Shown here piece by piece: positions 24,965-33,087 of a stretch of DNA of 44,147 bases. A program made the position numbers and the translations under genes. A model generated the notes under the pieces. The model searched no databases and was not told where the DNA came from. It saw only the letters and a program-made list of their open reading frames with translations. Each line of letters starts with the position of its first letter. Within the stretch, counting starts at the first letter, position 1. Source of the stretch: an uncultured Bacilli bacterium (GTDB lineage Bacteria > Bacillota_I > Bacilli_A > RF39 > UBA660); contig CALVVR010000008.1 of the NCBI GenBank assembly GCA_944363915.1, positions 1 through 44,147 on the forward strand, read 5' to 3'.

Positions 24965-27241
24965 ATGGAAAGATTTAATCCTAATTTAAATGAAGGCTTA
25001 TCTAGCAAACAAGTTAAATTAAGAATCGAACAAGGTTTAACTAATAAAGAGACATCTGTTCCTACTAAAACTATTCCAAGAATAATTAGGGATAACATTT
25101 TTACTTTGTTTAATTTTCTTAATTTTGGATTGGCGTTAGCTATTTTTGCTGTTGGTTCATATAAAAACTTATTATTTATGGGGATTGTTTTTTGTAATAC
25201 TTTAATTAGTACTGTTCAAGAGATAAGATCAAAATTAGTTATCGATAAATTGTCCGTTATTACGTCGACTAAAGCTAAAGTAGTTAGAGATGGTAAGATT
25301 GTAACCATTGATAATGAAGATATTGTTTTAGATGATATTATTCTGTTTAAGTCTGGTAATCAGATTGTCACTGATGCAATTATTATGGAAGGTGAGGTAT
25401 CAGTTAATGAATCATTTATTACTGGTGAAACAGAATTAATTATTTATAAAGAAGGCGATATGCTTAAATCAGGAAGCTTTATAGTTGTAGGAAATTGTAA
25501 GGCTAAGGTTGAACATGTATCTTTAGATAATTATACCAATGTTATTAGTAAGGATGCGAAATATGTTAAACCAATCAATTCAATTTTAATGAATTCATTA
25601 AATAAAATAATTAAAGTTATTTCTATTTTAATTATTCCTTTAGGTTTATTATTGTTTTTAAATCAATATAATTTAGATAAAAATTTAGAGTTAGCTGTAA
25701 TAAATACTGTGGCTGCTTTAATTGGAATGATTCCTGAAGGATTAGTTTTGCTAACAAGTACAGTTTTAGCTGTCTCTGTTATTAGATTAGCTAGATTAAA
25801 TGTTTTAGTTCAAGAATTATATTGTATCGAAATGTTAGCAAGAGTTGATACAATATGTTTAGATAAAACAGGAACTATTACTGATGGGAAAATGGAAGTA
25901 ATTAAAGTTATTAATTTAAATAAAAAGTATAATCTTGAAGAAGTGATGGGGAATATCGTCAATAATTTAGAAGTTGACAATGCAACTAGTGAAGCGATTA
26001 GTAATTATTTTAAAAAATACGATAATTATGAAGTTATAAAAAAAATACCATTCTCCCCAATATATAAATATAGTGGCGTTGAATTTAAGGAAGGAAAATT
26101 TGTTTTTGGGGCTCCTGAGTTTTTAACAAAAAAAGAAATAAAAGAAGTTAAAGAAAATCAAGATAATCGAACTTTACTTATTTGCTTTAATGATGAACCA
26201 ATTGGTGTCATTGTTTTGAAAGATACAATTAGAAAAAATGCTAAGAAAACTTTGGATTATTTAGCTAAAGAAGGCGTTGATATTAAAATAATATCTGGCG
26301 ATAGTGTGAAAACTGTTAGTAAAATAGCTCGTGATGCGGGTTTAACTGATATTAGAAGTATCGATGTTTCATCTTTAAATAATTTAGAATTAGAAAATGC
26401 TATACTAGAAAATAATATTTTTGCAAGAGTTACACCTCTTCAAAAAAAACAAATGGTTGAAATATTACAAAAAAACAAGCATTTTGTGGCGATGACTGGT
26501 GATGGAGTTAATGACGTGTTGGCATTAAAACAAGCTGATTGTAGTATTACCATTAAAAATGCTACTGATGCTGCCCGAAATGTTAGTCAATTGATTTTAT
26601 TAGATGATGATTTTGATTCGATTCCTAGCATCGTTCGTGAGGGAAGAAGAACTATTAATAACATTGAAAGAAGTGCTACTTTATTTTTAGCTAAGACAGG
26701 TTATGCTTTCTTTCTTGCGGTTATTTTTATGTTTGTTAATTTCAATTATCCTTTCCAACCAATTCAATTAACTTTAACTAACTTTTTTACTATTGGTGTT
26801 CCTTCGTTTATTTTAGCTTTAGAACCAAATAATAATCGAATTAAAGGTAATTTTTTAATTAACGTCTTTAGTAGATCTTTACCAACTTCATTAACTATTG
26901 TTTTAAATATTGTTATAATTGCAGTATTAGGTAACTTTTTCTTATTAAATGATGTACAAATATCAACTTTATGTGTTATAATGACAGGGTTTACTGGTTT
27001 CTTATTGTTATTTAAAATATGTTTTCCTTTAAATAGATTAAGATTAAGTTTAATTATTATCTTAATTTTAGGCTTTATTGGAACATTAATTGGTTTTAGA
27101 GAGTTCTTTGCTTTAACTGTTTTAAATTTAAAAATGTTTATCTTTATTTTGATTTTAGTATTTATATCGTTAACAATATTTAGTATCATGAGTATTTTAG
27201 TCGATAAATTAATTAAAAAATATCCGAGATTTTTTAACTAA
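24965..27241 (+). CDS. cation-transporting P-type ATPase (CtpE-like)
   Basis: The 758-residue ion pump has the P-type core: TGET phosphatase loop near 152, PEGL in membrane helix 4, phosphorylation site DKTGTITDGK with D near 300, and MTGDGVNDVLALKQADCSI near 512. It lacks N-terminal metal-binding domains and the CPC of heavy-metal pumps (PEGL instead), so a P2-like Ca2+/Mg2+-type or CtpE-like transporter is the best guess; the ion is not certain. GAAGGTTGAT is the ribosome site. The next gene, a ZIP transporter, follows after 9 bp, so metal homeostasis is a common theme. Confidence 0.9.
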   Translation: MERFNPNLNEGLSSKQVKLRIEQGLTNKETSVPTKTIPRIIRDNIFTLFNFLNFGLALAIFAVGSYKNLLFMGIVFCNTLISTVQEIRSKLVIDKLSVITSTKAKVVRDGKIVTIDNEDIVLDDIILFKSGNQIVTDAIIMEGEVSVNESFITGETELIIYKEGDMLKSGSFIVVGNCKAKVEHVSLDNYTNVISKDAKYVKPINSILMNSLNKIIKVISILIIPLGLLLFLNQYNLDKNLELAVINTVAALIGMIPEGLVLLTSTVLAVSVIRLARLNVLVQELYCIEMLARVDTICLDKTGTITDGKMEVIKVINLNKKYNLEEVMGNIVNNLEVDNATSEAISNYFKKYDNYEVIKKIPFSPIYKYSGVEFKEGKFVFGAPEFLTKKEIKEVKENQDNRTLLICFNDEPIGVIVLKDTIRKNAKKTLDYLAKEGVDIKIISGDSVKTVSKIARDAGLTDIRSIDVSSLNNLELENAILENNIFARVTPLQKKQMVEILQKNKHFVAMTGDGVNDVLALKQADCSITIKNATDAARNVSQLILLDDDFDSIPSIVREGRRTINNIERSATLFLAKTGYAFFLAVIFMFVNFNYPFQPIQLTLTNFFTIGVPSFILALEPNNNRIKGNFLINVFSRSLPTSLTIVLNIVIIAVLGNFFLLNDVQISTLCVIMTGFTGFLLLFKICFPLNRLRLSLIIILILGFIGTLIGFREFFALTVLNLKMFIFILILVFISLTIFSIMSILVDKLIKKYPRFFN

Positions 27242-27250
27242 GGAGGTTTT

Positions 27251-27964
27251 ATGACTTTATTAATTACACTTTTATTTGGTATGACTATTTTTATTGGAAC
27301 ATTGATTATTTTAATTACCAAAGATAACAAGAAAATAGCCGAGTTATCAATAAGTATTGCTTTTAGTGTCTTATTTTTACTAATATTTTTAGAGGTTATA
27401 CCACATTGTTTAGAACATTTAGATTATTTTTCGATGATATTTTATGGATTGATAGGTTTTGGGTTATTAAAGTTATTAGACTTATTTATTCCTGAACACG
27501 AACATTCCCATAAGAAAGATCATGTTTTTCACATTGGTATTATGGCTTGTGTTGCTTTAGTTGTTCATAATATTATTGAAGGAATGGTTTTATATTCAAC
27601 TTTAAAAAGTAATTTTGAATTAGGAATATTATTAGGAATTGGAATTGGTTTACATAATATTCCGATGGGAATGGTTATTTCTAGCTCTTTAGAAATAGCA
27701 AATTATAGTAAAAGTAAAATATTATTAACTAGTTTTATTGTTTCCTTAGCTACTTTTGTTGGGGCTTTACTCATTAACTTAGTGGGGGAAGTTAGTGAAT
27801 ATATTATTGGTGTGATGTTTGCGCTAACTTTGGGTATGCTTGTTTATATCGTTTTCTTCGAATTATATCGTCATTTAAAACATCAAAGTAAAAATAATAA
27901 TATAACGGGATTTATTATAGGAGCAATTATCATATGCATAAGTTTAATCTTTCACAGTCATTAA
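27251..27964 (+). CDS. ZIP-family metal transporter
   Basis: The 237-residue polytopic protein has eight hydrophobic segments, a His-rich cytoplasmic loop (PEHEHSHKKDH, about 80-90), and the ZIP metal-site helices VVHNIIEGMVLY and GLHNIPMGMVIS. In canonical ZIP proteins the second helix pair reads HNIPEG and HEIPHE; here the Glu is in the first (HNIIEG) and Met replaces it in the second. It probably moves a divalent metal such as Zn2+ into the cytosol. AAGGAGG start site. Its 3' end overlaps the LtaS-like gene by 31 nt, indicating coupling. Confidence 0.88.
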   Translation: MTLLITLLFGMTIFIGTLIILITKDNKKIAELSISIAFSVLFLLIFLEVIPHCLEHLDYFSMIFYGLIGFGLLKLLDLFIPEHEHSHKKDHVFHIGIMACVALVVHNIIEGMVLYSTLKSNFELGILLGIGIGLHNIPMGMVISSSLEIANYSKSKILLTSFIVSLATFVGALLINLVGEVSEYIIGVMFALTLGMLVYIVFFELYRHLKHQSKNNNITGFIIGAIIICISLIFHSH

Positions 27965-29730
27965 AAAATAATTATATTATTTATATTTTTATTATATCTA
28001 GTTTAATTAATAGTACTTTGTTACTTTTTACGACAACTGGATTAGGCAATATTCGTTTTATTCTTAGTGACTTAGTTATATTATTATTGATTTGTAGTTT
28101 TTCCTTTTTAGTTAAAAAAAGAAATCTTTATTTTTTAATATTTTCGATAATTTTATCTTCAATTTGTTGTATTAATTCAGTTTATTATAACAATTATAAT
28201 GATTTTGCTTCTGTTTATTTGTTTGAGACGATGTTTCAAGCTTTTAAACTTCCTAGTGAAGCTGTAACAAGTGTTTTTCAAGTATCTGATTTTATCTTTA
28301 TTTGGCAAATTTTATTGATGATTATTTTATATCGAATGAATAAATATGAAAAAAATGTTATTAATTTTAAAAAAAGTCTTTTAACAACATTTGCTTTATT
28401 AGTTATAATTTTATTATCTTGTAGTTCTAATGATATATACCGACTTACTCACGATTGGAATAAATCTTATGTTGTTCGTAACTTTGGAATATATAGTTAT
28501 CAAGTAAATGATATTTTTACAGTTGCTAAAAAAATTATTTGTCCAAAATGTGGTAAGAGCGAAGCACAAGTTATTGTCGACGAATATTTCCGTAATAGGG
28601 AAACTTTAGAAAATGAATACACCAATATTTTTAAGGATAAAAACATTTTATTTATTCATGCGGAAAGTGTTCAACAAATGTATTTAAATAGTGAGATAAA
28701 TAATCAAGTTATAACGCCTAATTTAAATAGATTAGCTAGTGAAGGTTTGTATTTTAGTAATTATTATTCACAAGAGAGTGTTGGGACTAGTAGTGATACA
28801 GAATTTACAATTACTAATTCAATTTTACCAGTTGGCACAGGTACCGTATTTATTAATTATGACTATAACAATTATCAATCGATGATTAAGTCTTTTGAAG
28901 AGATTGGTTATTATACCTTTAGTATGCATGGTAATATTTGTGAATATTGGAATAGAAGTCAAATGTATCAAGCAATTGGTTATGATCGTTTTTACTGCTA
29001 TAATGATTACGATTTAAGAGATCAAATAGGAATAGGATTATCTGATAAATCTTTCTTTAGTCAGTCAGCTGATATAATAAGTGATATTCATAATAATCAT
29101 GATAAGTTTTATGGTACTTTAATTATGTTAACTAATCATACCCCTTTTTATAATGATGGAAAAGTAGAATTTGATGTTGGTAATATGGAAGGTACTAAAA
29201 TGGGCGATTATTTAAAATTATTACATTATGCGGATGAAGCTATCGGTGAATTTATAAATAAACTAGATAATTTAGGTGTTTTAGATGATACCGTTATTGT
29301 TATATATGGTGACCACGATGCAAAGTTTACAATCAAACAATATGAAGAATATTTAGGTAAAGATATCGATTTTTATGAATATGAACAATTAACTAAAGTT
29401 CCTTTAATTATTTGGACGAAAGATCAAGAAGTAAAAGGAGAAATTACTAAAATAATGGGGGCTTATGATGTAATGCCAACTTTAGCTAATATGTTTGATT
29501 TTGAATATAAATATGCTTTAGGTCATGATATCTTTAGTGTTGATGAAAATATTGTCGTTTTTCCAAATGGTAATTGGGTAACTGATAAAGTATATTATAA
29601 TAATCAATTAAGTGACTATAAGGAATATAGCGAAGTAAGTGAAGAGTATTTAAAAGAAAATGAAACAAAAGCTAAAAAAGTAGTTGAAATTTCTAATTAT
29701 TTAATTAGGTATAATTTATTTGAGGAGTGA
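27934..29730 (+). CDS. LtaS-like membrane sulfatase/phosphoglycerol transferase
   Basis: The 598-residue protein has five membrane helices (to about residue 170), then an extracellular sulfatase-fold domain. Family signatures: NILFIHAESVQQM (metal Glu), the nucleophile region SVGTSSDTEFT, MHGN, MLTNHTPFY and VIYGDHDAKF. LtaS polymerises glycerol phosphate from phosphatidylglycerol onto a lipid anchor; relatives modify other envelope polymers. In LtaS the nucleophile loop usually reads GKTSDxEF. Here it reads GTSSDTEF, so the nucleophile may be Ser or the neighbouring Thr. AGGAG precedes ATG 27934, inside the ZIP gene. It has an unusual CPKC pair near residue 205. Confidence 0.88.
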   Translation: MHKFNLSQSLKNNYIIYIFIISSLINSTLLLFTTTGLGNIRFILSDLVILLLICSFSFLVKKRNLYFLIFSIILSSICCINSVYYNNYNDFASVYLFETMFQAFKLPSEAVTSVFQVSDFIFIWQILLMIILYRMNKYEKNVINFKKSLLTTFALLVIILLSCSSNDIYRLTHDWNKSYVVRNFGIYSYQVNDIFTVAKKIICPKCGKSEAQVIVDEYFRNRETLENEYTNIFKDKNILFIHAESVQQMYLNSEINNQVITPNLNRLASEGLYFSNYYSQESVGTSSDTEFTITNSILPVGTGTVFINYDYNNYQSMIKSFEEIGYYTFSMHGNICEYWNRSQMYQAIGYDRFYCYNDYDLRDQIGIGLSDKSFFSQSADIISDIHNNHDKFYGTLIMLTNHTPFYNDGKVEFDVGNMEGTKMGDYLKLLHYADEAIGEFINKLDNLGVLDDTVIVIYGDHDAKFTIKQYEEYLGKDIDFYEYEQLTKVPLIIWTKDQEVKGEITKIMGAYDVMPTLANMFDFEYKYALGHDIFSVDENIVVFPNGNWVTDKVYYNNQLSDYKEYSEVSEEYLKENETKAKKVVEISNYLIRYNLFEE

Positions 29731-29735
29731 TGAAT

Positions 29736-30068
29736 ATGCATTTTGGATTGTTTAAAGTTTTCTTTATCTTTGTTGCAGTTATAGTTGGAGTGATTTTTAT
29801 TCTTACTATATTAATGGTTGTTAGCCCTAAAATACGTGCTAAATTTATGAGCAAACAAATTAAAGCCACTAAATATATGATTGATGAAGTTGAAGATGAT
29901 TTGACGGATATTGCTACTAAAAGAGCTAATATTAATAAAGAAGGAGTAGAAATTACAGCAAAAGCAATTAAAGATGGTCTAAATAAAAGTACTAAATATT
30001 GTAAACATTGTGGCGAGAAAATAGATGAAGACTCTAAATTTTGTAAAAAATGTGGTAAAGAGCAATAA
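29736..30068 (+). CDS. membrane protein with C-terminal zinc ribbon
   Basis: The 110-residue protein has one N-terminal membrane helix (about 5-30), a charged helical middle and a C-terminal zinc ribbon CKHCGEKIDEDSKFCKKCGK with four Cys. This is the small zinc_ribbon_2-type module found on many membrane proteins of Firmicutes, and it would face the cytoplasm. ATG 29736 is chosen because GAGGAG lies 8 nt upstream; earlier starts are too close. It is the last gene of the ATPase-ZIP-LtaS operon. Function unknown. Confidence 0.7.
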   Translation: MHFGLFKVFFIFVAVIVGVIFILTILMVVSPKIRAKFMSKQIKATKYMIDEVEDDLTDIATKRANINKEGVEITAKAIKDGLNKSTKYCKHCGEKIDEDSKFCKKCGKEQ

Positions 30069-30128
30069 ATTATTATATTTTAATTTGATAATTAATATAA
30101 TGTAATGTAGTAAATTGTAGTAAAAGTC

Positions 30129-30157
30129 TTGCTTAAATAAAAATATTTTGCTATAAT
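30129..30157 (+). promoter_or_regulatory. promoter of the interrupted tRNA-Cys
   Basis: TTGCTT (30129-30134), 17-bp spacer, TATAAT (30152-30157) with extended TGC. It lies 10 bp ahead of the tRNA 5' end, showing that a real tRNA gene stood here. Confidence 0.75.
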
Positions 30158-30167
30158 TTACTTACAC

Positions 30168-30205
30168 GGGTCTATAGCCAAGTTGGTAAGGCATGGGACT
30201 GCAAC
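30168..30205 (+). tRNA. tRNA-Cys (GCA) 5' half, interrupted in the anticodon loop
   Basis: Acceptor strand GGGTCTA, TA, D-arm GCC-AAGTTGGTAA-GGC, A26, anticodon 5' strand TGGGA, and the complete seven-nt loop CTGCAAC (anticodon GCA) are all present in order. The next bases should be TCCCA for the 3' stem strand but read AACTA, and no T-arm (GGTTCGAATCC-type) or acceptor 3' strand follows. The leftward integrase gene begins its 3' end 118 bp further on. The break is therefore the left attachment site of the island. This fragment cannot give a functional tRNA. Confidence 0.8.
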
Positions 30206-30323
30206 AACTATATTGGTGAAACATTTCACTATTAATTTAAGCTAGATTTTACAAGGGTTTATGTAATCATAAACTCTTTTATTTTGTAAAAATGTCACAA
30301 AAAGTGTCACAGATCCCATATCT
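30199..30323. other. attL-type attachment region of the island
   Basis: This is the junction between the tRNA-Cys anticodon loop (candidate core CTGCAAC) and island DNA. It contains an outer inverted pair TTTTACAA / TTGTAAAA (30247-30254, 30284-30291) and two TGTCAC copies 12 bp apart (30293, 30305), which are candidate integrase or excisionase arm sites. Core length cannot be fixed without the right end. Confidence 0.55.
30255..30281 (+). terminator. hairpin terminator next to the attachment site
   Basis: GGGTTTATG (30255-30263) pairs with CATAAACTC (30268-30276), nine pairs with one wobble and loop TAAT, followed by TTTTATTTT. It would stop transcription from the broken tRNA gene before it runs antisense into the integrase gene. 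Confidence 0.65.
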
Positions 30324-31487
30324 TTATTTATGAAATTTATTGGTCACATTATATATACGATCAAGATCATCATCATACGTACAGGTATAATATTTTGTAG
30401 TTGTTCTTGCTTCACTATGTCCTAGTGATTCTTGTATTTCTTTAATTGAAATACCATCATGTAACAATAAAGATGCATAACTTGCTCTTAAACCATGATA
30501 AGTAACATGTTTAAATCCATGTTTATCTCTAAATCTTCTCCATCTATTCCCAATAGAATTTGGGCTAAGATAATAACCTAAATCATTTGTAAAAACCATC
30601 TCTGGTTTTTTATAATTTTTACCTAAAGTCTTTTTTAGCAAATTCTGTTCTTCCTTTAACTGAAGAAGAAGAACTGTAATTAAATCATTCATACGAACAG
30701 TTCTTTCTTTGTTACTTTTGGTTAACTTCAAATCTGTCCCTTTTGATTTACTTATTGATAAAGATTTCTTAACTCTGATTTGTTTTTTATCAAAATTAAT
30801 ATCTTTCCACCTAAGTCCTACAACCTCACCACGGCGTAATCCACAAAATAAGGGTATTAAAAAGGCACATTGATATTGAACAGGTAATTCGAGAATATAT
30901 TCAATTACTTCATCTATATCCATATCTTCTAAAATTTCTTTTTCGTAATCTTTTCTTTTAGGTAATTCAATTTTCCTACATGGTGTCATATTAATTATAT
31001 TAATATCTTCGTCAGAAGCCCAATTGAAAAAGGCGCGAACTATACTATAAACATTGTGAATAGTTGTTGAACTTAACTTTTCAAATGTACCATCATTACG
31101 TCTCATAGACTTTTTGTTTGTCAGTGTACCTATCCAATTTTGAATATCATTACGTTTCACATCACACATTTGCAAGTTACCAAGATATGGAAGAAAGTGA
31201 TTTGTTAATTTTGATATCTTATCATCTATAGTAGAACCTTCGTTTTTAATCTTTACAACTTGTTCCATCCATAACTTAACACAGTCTTTAACCTTCATAG
31301 TGCTATCTATTTTGCCTTTATTTTCCAATTCCTTCAAAGCATCATCTCTTATTGCAATAGCTTCATCAATTGTGCTATTACTGATTTGCTTTGAAAAGTA
31401 CAAATTTTTACCAGGAATACGGAACCTAATTCTAAAAGTTCCATTTCCTTTATCTTCTATATATTTTGTATCTAAGGTTTTAACCAT
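30324..31487 (-). CDS. tyrosine-type site-specific integrase
   Basis: The 387-residue phage-type integrase has an N-terminal AP2-like arm-binding domain (GTFRIRFRIPGKNLYFSKQI), a SAM-like core-binding domain (about 65-175), and a catalytic domain with Arg I in CGLRRGEVVGLRW (about 217), HGLR (about 327), LGH (about 356) and the nucleophile Tyr in TTTKYYTC (about 366). All catalytic residues are present, so it should be active. It lies directly inside the attachment site, as expected, and follows the excisionase gene by 50 bp. Ribosome site AAAGGAG. It ends close to the tRNA-Cys junction. Confidence 0.95.
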   Translation of the reverse strand: MVKTLDTKYIEDKGNGTFRIRFRIPGKNLYFSKQISNSTIDEAIAIRDDALKELENKGKIDSTMKVKDCVKLWMEQVVKIKNEGSTIDDKISKLTNHFLPYLGNLQMCDVKRNDIQNWIGTLTNKKSMRRNDGTFEKLSSTTIHNVYSIVRAFFNWASDEDINIINMTPCRKIELPKRKDYEKEILEDMDIDEVIEYILELPVQYQCAFLIPLFCGLRRGEVVGLRWKDINFDKKQIRVKKSLSISKSKGTDLKLTKSNKERTVRMNDLITVLLLQLKEEQNLLKKTLGKNYKKPEMVFTNDLGYYLSPNSIGNRWRRFRDKHGFKHVTYHGLRASYASLLLHDGISIKEIQESLGHSEARTTTKYYTCTYDDDLDRIYNVTNKFHK

Positions 31488-31518
31488 AAAAAACTCCTTT
31501 CAGTATTATTTGTCACTT

Positions 31519-31545
31519 AAAACTAGTTTTTTAGCAACTAGTTTT
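31519..31545 (-). terminator. hairpin between excisionase-like and integrase genes
   Basis: AAAACTAGTT (31519-31528) and AACTAGTTTT (31536-31545) form a perfect 10-bp stem that overlaps the excisionase stop codon. It is weak as a terminator because the T-run is short. It may attenuate integrase relative to the upstream operon. Confidence 0.35.
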
Positions 31546-31804
31546 CTTCTATAATTACTCGTTTATCAAGCCATTCATCAATATCTTTTATTCGATAGAA
31601 GCGATGCTTCCCAATTTTTAAATAAGGTAATTGGTTTTTAGTAGCTTCTCTTAAAGTTCCATCATTAAAACATGGGTATATCTCACACACTTCTTGTGGT
31701 GTTAATAAATCCATATTATTTTTAACAAGTAGTTTAGGAGAGTTTTTTAATAGTTCTCCTAACATACCCACTAAATCATCATTGTTTAACTCTTTACTTT
31801 TCAT
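31538..31804 (-). CDS. excisionase-like helix-turn-helix protein
   Basis: The 88-residue protein has a C-terminal HTH_17/MerR-like excisionase fold: LLTPQEVCEIYPCFNDGTLREATKNQLPYLKIGKHRFYRIKDIDEWLDK. Such proteins bend DNA at attachment sites and direct integrases to excision, and they often sit just upstream of int, as here. The first 30 residues are an acidic, helical extension of unknown role. It is expressed with the upstream recombinase-like operon (26-bp gap). Confidence 0.8.
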   Translation of the reverse strand: MKSKELNNDDLVGMLGELLKNSPKLLVKNNMDLLTPQEVCEIYPCFNDGTLREATKNQLPYLKIGKHRFYRIKDIDEWLDKRVIIEEN

Positions 31805-31830
31805 ATATACTCCTTTATCTCTGACCTAAA

Positions 31831-32238
31831 CTAATACTTTTCTAATTTATCTAATACAGATTTCAATATATCTGAATCATAAATCTGGGATTTCAAATGT
31901 TCTCTATTATATGTTCGCATTTTTTCAATTTGCTTAAAAACTTTATCTAAAGATATTTCTTTATTTTTTATAAAGAATTTGATATCTTCTTTTTTTAGCA
32001 TCTCTAATATTTCAAAAATAGTAGATTGTTTAGTACCTAAATTGTAAATATTTAGGACATATAAACTATCACCATTACTTATTTTCTCAAGAACTTTATA
32101 TAGAAAAGGTCTTTCTTTACCGCAATGATCATAATATACCTTAATATTAGGTATCGTTTTCATTTTTTCATAGTAATATCCTAAAGCACCTTTTGAAGGT
32201 ACTTGAAAATTTTCAAGCTTAAAATATCCATATTTCAT
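31831..32238 (-). CDS. degenerate serine-resolvase-like domain protein (paralogue C)
   Basis: The 135-residue protein follows the layout of the resolvase catalytic domain: YGYFKL in place of YGYxRVS, a variable loop, IKVYYDHCGKERPFLYKVLEKI, then GDSLYVLNIYNLGTKQS in place of GDxLxVxxLDRLGRS, and EDIKFFIKNKEISL. The catalytic Ser and the active-site Arg residues of the DRLGR motif are missing (YNLGT), and there is no C-terminal DNA-binding domain. It is therefore unlikely to cut DNA. It resembles its two upstream neighbours more than any intact recombinase. A structural, regulatory or inhibitory role is inferred. Its ATG overlaps the out-of-frame tail of the preceding gene by ATGA. Confidence 0.65.
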   Translation of the reverse strand: MKYGYFKLENFQVPSKGALGYYYEKMKTIPNIKVYYDHCGKERPFLYKVLEKISNGDSLYVLNIYNLGTKQSTIFEILEMLKKEDIKFFIKNKEISLDKVFKQIEKMRTYNREHLKSQIYDSDILKSVLDKLEKY

Positions 32239-32350
32239 ATTTCATATATTTCCTTATTTCTACTAACATCAACATGCCTTAATGTGTCCAATATAGGATT
32301 TAATATTTTAAAAGCATGTTCATCAGATTTTATGGCTCCATCACCATCTA
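32235..32350 (-). other. out-of-frame C-terminal tail of the preceding resolvase-like gene
   Basis: In a frame shifted by one base relative to the 32351-32671 gene, this stretch reads KLIDGDGAIKSDEHAFKILN and on to a TGA that overlaps the next start codon as ATGA, the same coupling seen elsewhere in the operon. Adding one A to the A-run at 32355-32358 (minus strand) would join both parts into a 145-residue protein, matching the 135 and 139 residues of the sister genes. Confidence 0.6.
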
Positions 32351-32671
32351 TTAATTTTCATCTTCTATTACTTTAGAAATTTTACTAAGACTAAATTCTT
32401 TATTGTTTATAAAGAATTTAATGTTAGCATATTTAAATGCCATTAAAATAGCAAATATATTTTTTATATTATTACCTAAATCATCAATACTTGTAACATA
32501 AACACTATCTCCAGTACGTAAATCACAAATTAGGTCTTTTATGGCTCTGTTATAACTGCCACAATAATCACAATATAAATAATTAATATCTGGAATAGTC
32601 ATCAGTTGACTATTTTTTAACTCTTCCTTTGTAACTATTTTCTTATTTAATTTTAAATAACCTCTTTTCAT
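32351..32671 (-). CDS. degenerate serine-resolvase-like domain protein (paralogue B, frameshifted)
   Basis: The 106-residue reading resembles paralogues A and C: RGYLKLNKK at the N-terminus, INYLYCDYCGSYNRAIKDLI, GDSVYVTSIDDLGNNIKNIF and ANIKFFINNKEFSL. The catalytic Ser and the RLGR arginines are absent (DDLGN). It stops early in an A-rich stretch, while a coding-like tail continues in another frame to 32235 (see the separate entry). This is consistent with a one-base deletion, a slippage-controlled gene, or a sequencing error. It starts in an ATGA overlap with paralogue A. Confidence 0.6.
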   Translation of the reverse strand: MKRGYLKLNKKIVTKEELKNSQLMTIPDINYLYCDYCGSYNRAIKDLICDLRTGDSVYVTSIDDLGNNIKNIFAILMAFKYANIKFFINNKEFSLSKISKVIEDEN

Positions 32672-33087
32672 ATAATTTCTCCTTCTAAATCATCTTTAAA
32701 AATAGGGGCCTTATCATATTTATCAAAATTAACAAATTGATAAGTGCGAAAATGATATTCAATACTATCATAAGTGATGGTCAAATCTATTTCTCTACCA
32801 TTTACAAAAACTCTTACATTTCTATCTTTTAATGTCTCTAAGTTATCTAAGACATCACTTACAAGATACCCTAAATCATTTAATCTATAAATGTATAAAG
32901 AGTGAAACTCACCAATCCTACTTAATAATTGCAATAAATTTTCATCTTTTGTACCATAGTCACAATGAATGTCCCACACTTGCCATTGGTCATAACAGTG
33001 ATTAAGTTCATGCTCAGGAATTCCATTTTTTCTAATCTTAAAATATCCATGTTTGTAAGTATTATAAGAATAACAATTACATATCAT
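32668..33087 (-). CDS. degenerate serine-resolvase-like domain protein (paralogue A)
   Basis: The 139-residue protein is the most divergent of the three. An N-terminal MICNCYSYNTYK precedes HGYFKIRKNG, then WDIHCDYGTKDENLLQLLSRI, HSLYIYRLNDLGYLVSDVLD and RNVRVFVNGREIDL follow the resolvase-domain order. LNDLGY replaces LDRLGR, and the catalytic Ser is not present. It starts in a TAATG overlap with the RecA-like gene stop and ends in an ATGA overlap with paralogue B, so translation of all three is chained to the RecA-like gene. Not recognised as any characterised family; the resolvase relation is inferred from motif order. Confidence 0.55.
   Translation of the reverse strand: MICNCYSYNTYKHGYFKIRKNGIPEHELNHCYDQWQVWDIHCDYGTKDENLLQLLSRIGEFHSLYIYRLNDLGYLVSDVLDNLETLKDRNVRVFVNGREIDLTITYDSIEYHFRTYQFVNFDKYDKAPIFKDDLEGEII

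Noticed and set aside
26764-27189. Lys/Ile-rich leftward frame inside the P-type ATPase gene
   Set aside because: It lies wholly inside a well-supported gene on the other strand, with low-complexity composition and no ribosome site.
30168-30323. tRNA-Cys containing an intron
   Set aside because: No 3' half of the tRNA (TCCCA stem, T-arm, acceptor end) appears downstream before the integrase gene, and no self-splicing intron core is visible. Island insertion explains the break.
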